In this document: positions 37,871-53,800 of the stretch, piece by piece | How positions within the stretch are numbered: the first letter of the stretch is position 1 | How the letters are laid out: each line of letters opens with the position of its first letter | DNA from: Monosporascus cannonballus | Lineage: Eukaryota; Ascomycota; Sordariomycetes; Xylariales | Assembly: GCA_004154925.1 (NCBI GenBank) | Contig: QJNS01000051.1 | Location: 124,001-188,000, forward strand | Length of the DNA: 64,000 nt | Direction of reading: 5' to 3' | Translations under genes and position numbers: made by a program | The notes under the pieces: model-generated | What the model was told of the DNA's origin: nothing | What the model saw: only the letters and a program-made list of their open reading frames with translations | Database searches by the model: none

Positions 37871-39209
37871 ATACGGATTTTCACTGAAACGCGCGATATA
37901 ACAAATTTAATAATAAATTAACAAAAACGTATATAAAAAAATAAAGGCAATACAAATATAAAAGACATTATATTACATGTATCCAACTCGGTATACATTA
38001 AAAAAATACTTAATTTGATTTCTTAAAATTAAGTATATTATCAAAATTAGTATACATTAATGAAAGTTATTATAATATTAACTTCCTATAAATTGAAAAA
38101 TTAATTGATATATTTCCATTCTTAAAATCTTAAATTTAAAGATTAAAAGAGCTTTCGTATTATATATCATAAATTTTGTATACACAAAATTTAAAACATT
38201 TTAAAATTTATAACAATATATTTTTTTTTAAAATGTCATGAATTTACTGCATATAATAAAACCTATCGAAACCATATTTTACAATATTTTTAAAAAACAT
38301 ATGAAATTATTATAAATTTTTGTTCCGTTTTAGTACATTAATATTATGTTATTATTTATTTTTTAAATTATAACATTTAAAACTTTTATATATTAAGTAT
38401 ATAGAAATCAACCATTGAGCTAATTACAGATTTATATTCTCGGAAATACAGCGGAATTAATTTGTTAAACCCCGTTTGATATAAGTATATATTTTTTGTT
38501 TTATCAATTATATGTTTAAAATTTTTAGAATTTCAAATTTATGAAATATTAAAAAAATTAAAATTAAATATAACAGCTGATAATAATAATAACAATAATT
38601 AAAGAATACTATTTTAAACCATATCCGAATTATTACCAATAAAATTCATGAATAGTTTATTAAATTGATTTTTAAAATATACCATTTTATTATAAACATT
38701 TAAACAAATTTCTTTATATTCATACCCGATAGTTACTCGAAGTTATATGCAAAATACAGAATATATAAAAAATATTTATTTTAAATAGATTCGTATTATA
38801 TTATGTAGTATTATTAAACAGGTATAACTGAAAGATTAAAATTTTTGTCTAAAAGCTTTATATTGAAAATCTGAATTTATGACACACATTAATTTTAATT
38901 ATTTTTTAATATATTGTTTATTCTCATTATTATTTTACTTGATACATTAAAACGCTATTTTATTTATATGTTATATATTTTTAACTTCTTTTAAAATATC
39001 TTCGTATTTTCTCTTTTATTTCGTTTAAACTGTCCGCGTAAATTGCTCGATTACGTAATATAAATCATTTATACGAATAGAAGACCAGGTCAGTTTATAA
39101 AACTAAAAACACTTTTATTTTACCTTTTTGTGTTATTTTATTATTAATTTTTCTATATCGCGCGTAATGTTAAGAATTCGTATTCATTGCTCAGGTAATT
39201 CATTAGGTG
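37871..39209. other. AT-rich DNA that keeps CpA, no gene
   Basis: About 1.3 kb, A+T-rich but with plentiful CA, CT, TG and AG, unlike the elements on both sides. No frame or element match was found. GTATACA recurs several times (near 37990, 38051, 38180). Probably single-copy intergenic DNA caught between two element insertions. Confidence 0.5.
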
Positions 39210-40199
39210 GGGTTCCAGGTTAATATTTATTAATAACCATAATTCAAAAAAACATTTATCTAATAAAGCTGTTATTAAGCCTAAATACTTTAAACGCTTT
39301 AAAGGCAGCACCTTATTTCCGACTAACAATCAACTATATATCGATTATCTGGCCTTTAATTTCTGTAAAATATAGGACGTTTCCGAATTTCTTTCTGGTT
39401 TTACGCCTTTTAAGGGCTAATTAACGTATGCTTTATTAATTAAACGGGAAATTTTATTTTCGAAATAAAAATTCAAATTTTTACGAGCTGTATCGGTTTT
39501 TGTTCGCCTTTTATTTTATTTACGAACGAATTATAGTTATTTAATTAGTTAATTTCCGACCGGTATATAGTAAAATAATTATTTGTTAAAAACCTTAAAA
39601 CAATTATATAATTAATATTTCAAATTTAATATTTTAATCGTACTTGAAGTTATTTTTTAAAATTCTATACTTACTAAACGGCTAGTTTTCGATAAAGTTA
39701 TAATTATTTTACGATCTCTAGGTTGTTTTATTTCTTATATACGGATTTAAATTTTTTTATAACGTTATAATATCTTAAACACCTTTTCGAAATATTTTTG
39801 AGTTTTTTACGTATTACACTTAATAAGCTAATTTTATTATTTAATTATATATTCGCGTTACTCTCGATTATCTTAATAGCAGACGATATCCTTTATTACT
39901 TATTTTTCTTATTCCTTTATTAGGTCAGACAACATTATTTAAACAGCGCCCTGTTTCCGATTATATTACGGTTATAATAAGGATATTGAAAATATATTAT
40001 ATATTCGTTAATATTTAAACAAAAAGGATTACTTTATAGGCTTAAAAATCTATTTCCTTTTGGACCGTAACTTAACCGTAAATAAGTATTAGTTTTTTTT
40101 TTCTTAAACTTAACGTTCTTCATTAATAAATTTATTTACCGCCTTATTTAAATTTAATAGGTGTGTTACGTTAATTATTATATTTTTTTCTGAGCTACT

Positions 40200-40327
40200 A
40201 CTATGTTTTGCCAATATTGTGATGATATGCACAGCTAGTCCTTATAGGGTGGATTAAGGTGTCCAAACCCCAATTGGGGGTTTGGAATTGCTGACCTTTT
40301 GGTATTGTGGCTAGCGTCGCACCTTCG
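40200..40327. mobile_element. Small GC-rich insertion in B2 with a near-perfect hairpin
   Basis: Compared with B1 (near 12100), B2 has about 125 extra bases between GAGCTAC and CGTTAT. Its centre (about 40263-40285) is a near-palindrome, CCAAACCCC-AATT-GGGGGTTTGG. A TATTGTG motif occurs near both ends. It is not RIP-mutated. Probably a tiny non-autonomous element; only one copy is seen in this window. Confidence 0.5.
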
Positions 40328-43300
40328 TTATCTCACAATGTTCGTACATTATTTGTCAAACAGCCGCCTTTTTGTCGAGGCGTTTCTTTAATTTTTTATA
40401 TATATCCTTCGAACTTTTATATAAAGTATTCCATTATCCTTAAATAACCTCTATCTAAAGTTTCAAACAGAAAACGGCCGGTAAATACGTTTCGCACATT
40501 ACTTTATATAAATTCGGCATTTTATCGCAAATGTATTTAATTATTTTAATATATATTAATGTAATTTCCAAAGTAATAATTTAGGACTTAATATATGCAT
40601 TTTATTTATCTATCGGTTTACCGATAATAAACGGTCGATATTTACAGTTTTATATTTTACTCCTTATAAAATTCGGCTCGAAATTAATTCGTTAATAATT
40701 TATTTTTCCTTTTAACAATTCCGGCTAACGTATCGAATTTACACTTAACCTTATCGTAAAACAATCGGATTATTCAGTTACTGTTAAAGTTTCAACTATA
40801 AAAATAAACAGTTTGAATTCCGTAAAACGAGTAACGATTACTAAAATTACATCGTACTTTAGCCCTTTTAAATTTAAGCTTTTAAAAAGCCGTATAATAA
40901 AATTTAACGAAACTTTTTTAAAAAGTCTTATTTAAAAATAACAGAACTCATAATTATCCGTATAATTTATAACGTAGCTTTATTATGCCTTAACAGTCTT
41001 AATATTGCTTAATATATTTTCGAATATCGTTTATAATATTTTTCTAATAAAACTTTTTAATTATTAATTTTAACGTACGGACATATGATATATATTTTGT
41101 TTTTAAATTATTATGGTATTAATTAATTAATTGGTTCTATAAAACACTTTACTATAAAATTACGAATTTATCCTAATAATGTAAAACATCTTTTAAGTTC
41201 AGGAAGCATCCCCCTTTTATATCGGCTTAACGTCCAGCTATCCGTATCAATTCTATAAAGTCCAGACTCTTGATTTTGCAACCCTTAGACCTGATCGTCA
41301 AATTATGGAAAAACTTTCGGCCATAACGCCGTTTCGTTTTCAGCCAGCTTTTTCGTTAAAGAAAGTAAAACGTACTAATTATAAATAATAACCTTAATAT
41401 CAATTTCGCCCTTCTTAAATTTTTCGATATTCGATCGTAATACGATTATATAATTTACGGTTATAATTATTTAATTATTAATTATATTACTGTTATACTT
41501 CGTATTTATATTTTTATTTGTAAATAATAAACTCGACATATATATATTTTCTTCTTTTCCCTTTTGCCTCGAAAGCCCTATATAATCGTATAACAAGAAG
41601 CTTTCCCATTTTTTATAGAAATAATAATTGCTTAAATTTTCGCCACCTAAAATATATCTGAGAATTTTACAATAATCGAATTTTGCATTATTTATATAAA
41701 GCCCTTTATCTCCTTATAATACTTTAAATTACATTATATATCTACGACTATATTCCGTACGTTCTTCGGCATATTATTCGTAAGTCCGAATTTTTTATAT
41801 AATATAAGAATTACGTCTTTATACGCCGTTTTCCTTAATATATAATTAAGGTATTTACATAGCTTATCCGCCGAATTAAAAGCATCCGATGGATATTAGA
41901 TTTCAAAATTGAATTACGTAAAATAATAAACCCATTGAACTAACCTCTTTTTAAGGTTACGCGCCGGCGCCTTTATTATATCTTTTAACGCCATATAATT
42001 AATAAATATGAAAAAAAATTTTCCGTACTTTTAAAACCTTGCCGTTAATATTTCAGGTTTTTTATAATCGTTAATAATTTTTATTACTTTATAACTTACC
42101 GTTTTTCGGTAAAACTGAATTTTCGCAACTAATATACAATTAAATATTGTTGCTTTCCGTATTTTTGGAAAAATATTTCTAATACGGTTTTTATCGAGGC
42201 ATTTATTTTAACTTTAATATTTTTAATATTATCCTAATATCGGAAAATAATTACCAATTAACAAATATTTTTTAAGCTTTAAAATATCCTTTTATCTTTT
42301 TCGAGTTATTAGAGTTTTGTTACTTTATTTTTGCCTTATACCCTTTTAAGAACTTAATAATAAGTTCGGTAATACGCAACTAATAAGCGATAAATTTTCG
42401 ATAAAAAACTTTAAATCCCCAAAAAACTTAAATATTATAAATTAATTTTGGCTTTAGCTATATTTCGATAAAAATAATTCGTCGGCGGTCCTTTTCCAAA
42501 TTGTCGGTACTAATTACGAATCCTAAGAAATATATCTTTTTCTTAAAGAATTGGTATATAAATACCATATTAAATAACTGATATTATATTAACCGTTCGT
42601 AAATTAATTTAAAACATTTTGCATTATTGTTTTAATTATATAAATAAATATTTATAATTTTATTTATATTACTTATATCTAATTAATTAATTTACTAAAT
42701 ATAATGTATATAAGCTTAAAACATAATCAATATATGATTACAGCCAAATACTATAACCGTATATTTAAACTACCTATACCGCATTTAGAAAACAATTTTT
42801 TATTAACCGCTCGTTTTAATTCTAATACGGGAATAAATATTGTTAAAGTACATATTCAAAAATATTTTAATTAACTTTAAACTATTTGTCATTTTTAAGA
42901 TCAAAAATAAAAGGTATTGGTTCTTTATCGTCACTTAATTTAACCACCTATAATTAACGTATAATCGGAAATTACCATCCTTTTTAAGTACGAATAATAC
43001 TAGTACCCTTACGTCCGTTTTTAAATAACGTATCCGTTCTACTTTTAGATTTTCTCGGCTATATTTTTTAAATACCTTCTGCTAGGTTTTTGCAATGGAA
43101 TAAATTAAAACAAATAAAGGTATATTTCCTAAGGTCAGATTTATTATATATTTTGCTCTTAATAATACACAGATATTTTTGGTTATTTTCTTCGAAGTAT
43201 ATCCGCCGGAAACATTCTAACTGTATAGGGAATTAATTATCTCTCGTTTTTATTATTGTTCAGATTGTAAAATATATCGTTCGTCGACTAAGCCAAACAT

Positions 43301-45169
43301 ATTAATAATATAAATTTATTTACCAAAAAACATTAAATTTGCAGTTTTTTATTTATCGATTTTTTTGCAATAATTTATAAACCTATTAACGTATAGTTAT
43401 ATCTAATAAAACGCCGAACTTGTTTATTTTTGGTTTAAATAATAAAAGATCGGGGGCCTTCCGATTATTGTATATTATTAAGTAAATTTGCTTAAAGTTT
43501 CGTTTATTTTCGTTATTTCTTATTATGTTAACAGATATTTCTAAGCTTCATAATACTTAATATACGCGCCGTTAATGCCGATAAGGCCTGGAATATTTAC
43601 GAAAACTAATTAGAAATCAAGTTTTCTCGTTAACTTTCTGCTTATAATATTTACGTATGCTCCGGTATTTATATCTTTTTATATTACCATATCCCTCGTA
43701 CTTTTTTCAATACGTACTTTCTTTTTTACAAAAAAACGGTATTATTTCGACCGTTTTACAGTTATTAGCCGAAGTAATTTAGACGTATACGTTTATTCCG
43801 GCTTTTTTTGTGTTTATATTTAGGAATTAATTTGATTTATTGTTATATATTATAATGTTGTATACAGCTTTAAAAGGTCGATATCTGTATAAGCGAGATA
43901 ATACAATTTTCGTATTTTTTTAAGTTTGCAATTTATATTTTTATAACTTAACTTCCCATAATTATAATACTTAAATTAGCCTTTATTAAAATTAAGGGTA
44001 TTAGGCTATATAAATTTTTTCCGATCCTAATTGAATCGGCGATTATCTGTTTTTCGAATATAAAAACGCCTGCGGTCCTTATTATTTTTACGGAATACCT
44101 TTCATTTGCTTTAATGATTTTTTTGCTAAAAACATTAAAATAAAATAATTTATTTTTATTAATACTTTAAACGGAAAATAATTGATTTTTTTTCGCCTTT
44201 TTCTACACGTTCTGAGAACATTCTTTCGTAATAAAATATTTTATAATCTGTGTATAAATTTATAAATATAATTAAAAATAAAACGCTTATTATCTTGATC
44301 GTTTTCAGATTAAGAATATTAACAAACATTATTTTATAAATTAAAAACCTCCATTTAACGTAAAAGTCTAACTGTAATTAATCGGATGGTTATTGTCATT
44401 CAATAACCTGTTTTCTATATTTTCTATTAAAAAGAATAAGATTTGAATAATTGGTTCTCATAAAACACTATAAATCTTTTATTGTTAATTTTCGTATTTA
44501 AAGCAATTAAGTATATCGTAGTATAATTACTAAACGTTCGTGATAAAAATATTTTTATAGTGTATAACCTATTAAATATAAAAAAAGGTATTCTGTCTTA
44601 GTCTTTTGGCAAAAATTCCCGTAATAGTTTTTTTTTATTTCTTTTATATAATATATTTTCGGTAAATGTCGGGTAATTATAATATAGAATTAATTTATCG
44701 TCTTTAGGCTTTTATAACAATATCGTAATTAATTTATAAAACTTTATTTTTTTTAACTGATATTATTACTTAATATTCGACCAATTATCGTAATAATTCC
44801 AAATATTAGGTTTCTTGTTAATGGATTAGTTCTAATATTTGATTATTATTAAAGGATATAAAATTTTTTTATTTTAAATTCCGGAAGGCGGTCGTTATAT
44901 TACGTCCATTTTTTGACCGTTTAATTAACAGTTATCGAGAGGTATCCTTATTATATATATAAGGTAATTCGGGAGCCCAGAGATTATAGTCGTTTATCCG
45001 TTAGGGCTCCGTTATAAGCTTTTTCGCCTATTTCCGTACCGTAATTCATCGTTCGTCGGTTGCGTTCCGATCGGCGGTTTTTCGACTGGTAATTTATGTT
45101 CGTTTTACAACCAGCAAACTTTGATTTTGGTAAATATTGCATTATGTCTTATAGTAAAGATAAAAAAAT

Positions 45170-45364
45170 TATAAAATAATGGATAATTATAAGCTGGGAT
45201 AAGGTAATCTCTGACTAATCGTAAAACATATTTTAAAAAGTAAATATATTAGATTACTTCTATCTTGCGTGTCTTATTAGCTGCTAAATAGTTATTTATA
45301 TTCGCACGTAGATCTGTAGCTAATTTGACACCAGCCGCCGCGTCGTAAAAACTATATTTTCACA
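45170..45364 (-). repeat. 5' LTR of B2
   Basis: 195 bp, homologous to the 206-bp LTRs of B1 (TATAAAATAATGGATAATTATAAGC at the left; TATATTTTCACA at the right). It is followed by CTAAT, the expected position of a target duplicate, whose partner is lost with the 3' end. Confidence 0.75.
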
Positions 45365-47821
45365 CTAATACAACTTTTATAATACAATGAAAATATAATA
45401 AAATAAACTTTACGAAAATTAAAATTTATTTTTAATATATTTAAAAATATTAAAATTTCATTTTTATAAACTTTAATACGAAACTTCTTTTATTTAGAAA
45501 TATAATAACCAAAATAAATTAAAGTAATATTTCTATAAATTTTAATAAATATACGAAATTTTTTGGTTTTTTATTTTGTAAAATAAATTTATATATTACA
45601 AACTTATATATAATATTAGATGAATTACAAAGGAGTAATTGATTTAACAAAATACCTCTTACATATATAAGATAAATATTAACTAATACGAAAAAATTGG
45701 AATAAATTTAATATATATTAAATTCAAATTAATATTTAATATATATACATATATAAATAATAAGTAAATTAATATTAAAATAAGCCTTATTTCGAAATAA
45801 CGTAAATAATTATAAGCAAAATAAAAACTGAAATAAAATTTATATATAATTAAATAACGGTATATTAAACGAAAAAAATTAAAAAAACATGGTACATAAG
45901 AAATTACCTTTTTATAAAGTAAATGGAAATAAAATAACTTAATAAAAAACTTAATTTTAAATATGTTAATATCTAAAAAATCGTAAAAACAATTTAAATA
46001 AATAATTATAAATTAGAATTCTTACTAATAATTAAATTATATTTCATCTTTTTACATTTCTATTTGAATTAATAACAGATATTATCAAAATTTATACAAA
46101 ATAAAAATTATAAAAAAAGAAAACGAAAAAATACTCGATATAAAGAAAATCTTATTATACGAAAACAATTAAGTTTCCGTAATATCTATTTAAAAATATC
46201 TAAAATAATAAAAATATTTATAAATATTTTAAAATTACTATAAATCTTTAACGCATATTAAAAACCTATTATTAATAATTTAAATAATATTATTAAAAAT
46301 CTCGGAATTAAATTTAAAGAAACAAATTAAATAAAAAGGTTACTAAAAAATACGAATATAATAATTTTAACCTTTACATACTTTTCTTAATTTAATTTAT
46401 TTATTAATTAAAGTCTATAATTAATAACTTTAGACTTCTTTTAAATTTAAAACTTTTTTTAATATCGTAAACTTAAAAAGGAATTAATAATCTTATTAAT
46501 ATTACGTTATATAAAGATTATTTCTTTTCAGCGTTTTGTTAATATTATAAAACCAAATTTTAATAATATTTTTTTTGCAATTTAAATAATTTTTTTTAAT
46601 TAATATAACGCAAAAAATTAATTAAAATATTTTAATTATTGAATTAATATTAATTTTGAATAAATTCGTTAAAATAATAAATTTTTTTAATTATTTAAAT
46701 TATTATATTAAATTTATTATAAAATATATCCGGTATTAATTTATAAACAAAATTAATAATATAAAAAATTAAAATTTTTAAAAATTTCGATATTAAAATA
46801 ATTATATAATTTATAATTATTATTATAACTTTTTAAAAAAAATTAAAACTTATAAAAAATAAAAGATTTTTTAAAAAAGAATTAAAATAATAATCATATT
46901 ATAATTTAAATTAATATTATAAATAAAAAAACGGTTAAATTTTTATTTATAAATTACGTAATTTAAAAACTTTTTAATATTAAAATATATATTTAAATAT
47001 ATAAATTTAATTTTATTTTTAAAAAAAATTTATAAAATATTTAAAATAAAATAAATATATAATAAATTTAATAAAATATTAATAAATATAAAATATATAA
47101 TTAAATAATAATAATTTATAATATAATTTTATTATTTAAAATATTATTAATATTATAAAACTTAATTAAATTATTTATTATAAATATTCTCAAAATAATT
47201 TTAATAATATAAATTTATATAAATAAAATTTAAATTTTAATTTAATATTTAATTATAACGTTTATTTTTTTTATATTATAATATATAATTAATTAATATA
47301 ATCGTATTTAATATATAAATATTTAAAATTTTAATTTTTAAAAATTTTATAATAAATTTATATAATTTAATATATTTTTAATAATATTTTTAAAAATTTA
47401 ATTAATAATTAATTTTATTTTAAATTATAAAATTATTTATAAAATTATAAAATATTAAAAAAATTTAAAAATTTTTATTATTATTATTATTAAATATATT
47501 TTTATTAAATATTAAATTTAATAATATATAATAAAATAATATAAAATAAATTAATATAATAATTAAAATAATTTAATATATTTTTATAAATTATATTATT
47601 AAAATTAAAATTATTTTATATATTAATAAAAAAATTAAAAATTTTAAAAATTTTAAAAATATATTTAATATAAATTATTTTATTTAATTAAAATAATATT
47701 TTTTATAATTATAAAAAATAATATTTTAAAAAATAAAATTTCGAAAATTTTTTATATATTATATATTTTTTAAAATTATATATATTTATAATATTAAAAA
47801 TTTAATATTTTATAAAAATAC
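45365..47821. other. AT-rich DNA grading into the extreme A+T block
   Basis: G/C falls steadily from left to right. The first kilobase still has CpA, the last kilobase has G/C only at intervals of tens to hundreds of bases. No gene or known element was seen. Confidence 0.6.
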
Positions 47822-50800
47822 TTTTTTTTAAAAATTATTTTATATAAAATAATTTAATATTATTTAAATTTTATTTTAATTAATTTAAATTTTTTTAATT
47901 TATTTTTTTAATTTTTTTAAATTTTATAAATATTATTTTATAATATTAAATATTAATTAATTAAAATTTAAATTTAAATAATAAATTAATAAATTATAAA
48001 TTATAATTATATAAAAATAATTTTATTTAATATATATATATATTTTTAAAATATAATAATTTATAATAAATTAATAATAAAATATTTTTTATAAATATAT
48101 ATAAATATATATTATATTATTTTTATTATAAATTATTATTAATATTATTTTAATTTTAATTAAAATTTATTTATTATTTTTAAATTAAAATATATATAAT
48201 TATTATTATTTAAATTTATTATATTAATATATTTTTTAAAAAAATATAAAAAATTTATATTTTTTTATTATATTATATTATATTTTTAAAATAAAATAAA
48301 TATATATATATTTTAATTTTTTTATATTAATATAAAAAAATTAATATAAAAATTAAAATTTATATTTATAAATATAATTTTTATAATTAATTTTTTAAAA
48401 AATTAATATATAAATAATTATTAATATAATAAAATAAATAAAAAAATTTTAATTTTAATTAATTTAAATATATTTATTTATAAATATTTTAATATATTAT
48501 TTAAAAAATTAATAATTTTTATAATAAAATTAAATTTTTATTATTTATTATAAAATATAATTTAAATTTAAAATATATTATATTATTTTAAATAAATATA
48601 AATATTTTATAAAAATATAAATTTTAAATTAAATTAAAATTTTAAATAAAATAATTATATATTTATTTAAAAAATAATAATTAAATAATATTAAAAAAAT
48701 TATAATTATAATAATATTAATATTTTTATATATTTATAATATAATATTAATTATTATAATTAAAATAATTTTTAAAATTAATATTAATTATATATTTTAT
48801 TTATTTTATAAAATTTTATAATTTTTTATATTTTTTAAAAAATAAAATTAATAATTTAAAAAAAAATATATTTATAAAAATTATTATATATTAAATAAAT
48901 ATATAATTTAATATATAAAAAATTTTATAATAAATATATTAATTTTTTTATTATTATATAATATAATTTAAAATAAAATATATTTTATAATTAAATATAA
49001 TAAAATAATATATAATTTTAATATATTAATTTTATTATTTAAAATTATATTTATTATATTATAATTTAATATAATATAATTATATAAAATATTATAATTA
49101 TTTAATTTTAATTAAAATTATAAAATATTAATATTTTATAAAATATTATTATAATTTTTAAATTTTATTATTAAATTTTATATAATAAATATTAATTTAA
49201 TTTATTAAATATAATTAATAAAAATAAAAATATTATATAAAAAAATATATAAATTTAAAATAAATTTTATAAATTTTTAAAATATTTTTATTTTATAAAA
49301 AAAATTAAAAAATAATTAATTTAAAAAATATATATTTATAATTTTTTATATTTTTATTTTATTTTTATTAATATATATTAATTAATTTAATAAAATAATA
49401 AAAATATAAAAAATATAAATAATATTTTAAATATATAATATTTATAAATTTTTATTATTTTAATAAAATTTATTTATTTAATAAAAAATATTTATAATAA
49501 AAATATTTTAATTAAATTTTTATTTTTATAAATTAAATTTATTAAATTTATAATATATATATATATTTAAATAATTATTTTTAAATTTTAATATAATATA
49601 TATAATTTAATTTTAAATATTTATATTATATAAAATTTAAAAAAATTAATAAATTTTATTTAAAATATTTTAATAAATAAAAAAATTTTAATAAAATTTT
49701 ATATTTATTATTTTTTAAAAATATATTATTTAATAATAAAAATAATTTAATAAATATTTTATTATTATTTTATATTATAATTAAAAAATATAATTTTATT
49801 TAAATTAATTTAAAAAATATTATATTAAATAATTATAAAATTAAATATATTTTTAATATAATTAATTATTAATTAATATTATTTTTAAAATTTAAAAATT
49901 TTTAAAATTAATTTTTTATAAATATATTTAATTTAATTATAATATAAAAATATTTTATTTTAAATAATTATTAATTTTTATAATATTAAATTTAATTTTA
50001 TTAAAAATTTTAAAAAATATAAAATATTATTTATTTAAAAAATATATATTTTATTAAATATTATATATTAATATAATATATATTTTATATATTTTATTTA
50101 TTTAATAAAATATATATTTTTTTATTTAATAATTTTATAATATAATATTTAAATATATTTAATTTTAATTTTATAATTTTTAATTTATAAAAAATATTTA
50201 TTTTAAAATAAAAAATTAATTAAAATTTTAAAAATATTTTATTTAAAAATTATATAATTATATTTATTATATTTATTAAATTTAATAATATTATATTTAT
50301 TATTAATAATATAAATAAATTTATTTAATTAAATATAATAAAAATATAATTTAATTTATAAATAATTTTAATAAAATTATTTTAAAATTTTTAATATTAA
50401 ATTTATTAAAAATTATTTAATTTTAAATAATTATAAAATTTTAAATATAAAATAAAATATAATTTTATAATATAAATTATAAATAATTTAATATTATAAT
50501 TTTAATTAAAATAATTTATTATTATTTTTATAATTAAATAAATAAAATAAATTTTTATAAAATAAAAATATATTATTAATAAAAAAATTTTTTTTTTTAA
50601 TTTTTTAAAAATTATATAATATTTATATTATAATTTTAATATTAATATAATTATATTATTTATATATTTATAATTAATATATTTTAAAAATATTTTAAAT
50701 ATTATTAAAAATTTTTAAATATTATATTAAAAAATTTTTTTTAATAATTTATTTTTAATTAAAAAATTTATATTTTAAAATAAAAAATATAATATAATTA

Positions 50801-53800
50801 TTAAAATAATTAATATAAATAAATAAATTTATTATTTAAATAAATTTAATTTATTATATTATATTTTAATATTTTATATTTTATAAAAATATATTATTTT
50901 AAATTAATTTATATATAATATATTTATTTATTTTTTAAAATATTTATTTATTATATTTTATTTATAAAATAATATTATATATATAATAAAATATTTTTAT
51001 ATTTTTAAAATTAAAAATTTTTTTAATTTAATTATAATAATTATATTTAAATTATTTTAAAATTTTATATTTTAATTATATATTAATAATTAATATTTAT
51101 AAATTATATAAAATTTATATATTTATTTTTTATATAATTTTATAAATTATAATATTTATAAAATATTTATATATTATATATATTTTAAATTAAATAATTT
51201 AATTTATAAAATTATAAAAATTATAATTTATTAAAAATATATAATTTATTTATTATTTTTAATAAATTTTAAATTTAATATAATTTATTATAATATAAAT
51301 TTTATTTTATTAATTTTTATTTTAAAATATATATTAATTTATATTATTTATAATTATTATTTATATTATTATTATATTTATTATTTTATAAAATATTTTA
51401 ATTATAATATAAATAATTTATAATATTATTAAATTTATAAATTTTAAATAATTATTAATTTTTATAATTAATATATATTTATTTTATTTTAAAATTTAAA
51501 AATATAATATATTTTTTAATATATTATTAATTTTTATATTATATATTTAATATTTAAAATTAATTATATATAATATATTTTATTAAATTTATATTATTAA
51601 TTTTAATATTTTATAAAATATATTAATATTAATATTAATTATTTTTAATAAAAAATTTATTAAAATATTTAAAATTAATATTTTAATAATTTTATTAATA
51701 TATTTAATTTTTTAATTAAATAAATATATTTTTTTAATTTTTTTATTAATATATTATTAAAAAATTTATATATTTATTTTTATTATATTAATAAAAATAT
51801 ATATATTTTTTATAATATTATAAAATAATAAAAATATATATTAAAATATAAATTTTATATATTAAATAAAATAAAAATTAATAAAAAATTTCAATATTAT
51901 AAATAATATAATTTATAAATATATTTTAATTAAATATTTATTTAAAATATTTATATTAATTATTTAATTTATAATTAATATTATTTTTTAAAATATATAT
52001 TTAATTAAAATATATTTATAAATTATATAAAAATATTAAATAAATATAAATATTATATTATTTATATATAAATATTAAATTTAATTTATATATTATTAAT
52101 TTAATTTAAAATAAAATAATAATATATTTTTTATTTATATTTAATAAATTATTTAAATATAATTTTTTATATATTAATAATTATATTAATTTTAAATTTA
52201 TATATATTATAATTTTATTTATATATATTATTTTAAAATATTTATATATTTTATTAATTTTATATAAAATTTATTTATATATTATAAATTTTTATAAATT
52301 TTTTATTAATAATAATATTATAATTTAATATATAAATTTATTATTATTTAAAATTTTAATTTTTATTAAAATTAATTTATATTAATAAAATTAAAATATT
52401 TTTTAATATTTTAAATATAAATTTATATTTAATAATATAATAATTATTTAATTTTTATAATATTATTATTATTATTTATTAAAATAAAATATAATAATTA
52501 TATTTAAAAATTATAATAAAATAAAATTAATTTTAAATTTAAATTATATTAAATATAATATTATTTTTAATATTATATATTTTTTTATATATATTATTTT
52601 TTATAAATTTTATTTTAATTTATAAAATATTTTTTAAATTTATAATAATTTAATAAAATTTTAATAATATAAAATATTTATAAATTAAAAAATATAAATT
52701 AATTATTATTTTATATATATTAAAATATATTTTAAATATAATATTTTTAAAATAATATTTAAATAAATATTTTAAAATTTTATTTATATATATATAATTT
52801 TAAAAAAATTAATAAAAATATATTTAAATATTTTAATAATTTTAAAATTTTATTTTTATTAAATATTTAAAAATATTTTAATTAATATATAATATTTTTT
52901 ATTTATTTATATTAAAATATAATAATAAAATTATTTATATATATTAAATAAATTAAAAAATAAATTTTTTTTATATTTTAAATTTTATTAATATATATTT
53001 TTTAAAAAAATTTATAATTTATAATAATTTATATAATATAAATAATTTTAAAAATATTAAATTTTTATAATTTTATTTAAAAAATTAATATATATTTTAT
53101 AAAATATATAATATAAATTTTATTTTTTAATATTAAATTAAAAATTTTTATAATTTTATAAAATAAATAAATTTATATAAAATTTTAATTATTAAATATT
53201 ATAATATATTTAATATTTATATTTAAAATTTTATTAATTATTTAAAATATTTATTTATTATTATATTTATATTTAATTTTAATATAAAAATATTTTTATA
53301 TTAATTAAAAATTTAATTATATTAATAAAAAAATTAAAAAAATAAAAAATTATTATTAATATTTATAAAAAAATTTTAAAATTTAAATATTTTAAAAAAA
53401 TATATAAAAAATATTAATATAATAATATTAATAATAAAAATTTTATTTTTTTATTTTAATATAAAATTATTTATATTATTTATTTAAATATATTATTAAT
53501 TTATATTTTAATATTATATTTTATATTAGTATAATTTTATATTTAAAAAATAAAAAAAATTAATTTTATATTATAAATTAAAAATTAAAATTTTTTTAAA
53601 AAAATTTAATAATTATAATAAATTATAATATAATTTTATTAAATTAAATATTTTAAATTATTTAATTAAAAATTTATAATATATTTATTATAATATTTAA
53701 TAAATTTAAATTTAAATAAATTAATATTTTAAATAAAATTTAATAAATTAAAATTTAATTAAAATAAAAAATATAATATATAAATAATATATTATTAATT

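Larger units (their letters stand above)
39210..45364 (-). mobile_element. Ty3/Gypsy element B2, 3'-truncated, RIP-inactivated
   Basis: It is colinear with B1 from 10816 to 17486: the same CTTTATTTCC, ATTAATAACCATAATT and GGATTACTTTAT landmarks occur in order. The integrase remnant is at about 40730-40880 (LKYDVILVIVTRFTEF) and the reverse transcriptase remnant at about 42880-43020 (VLVLFVLKKDGNFRLYVNY), both minus strand. The 5' LTR is at 45170-45364. There is no 3' LTR: homology stops near 39214. It lacks the two short elements present in B1, but has its own ~125-bp insert near 40205-40325. Confidence 0.78.
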
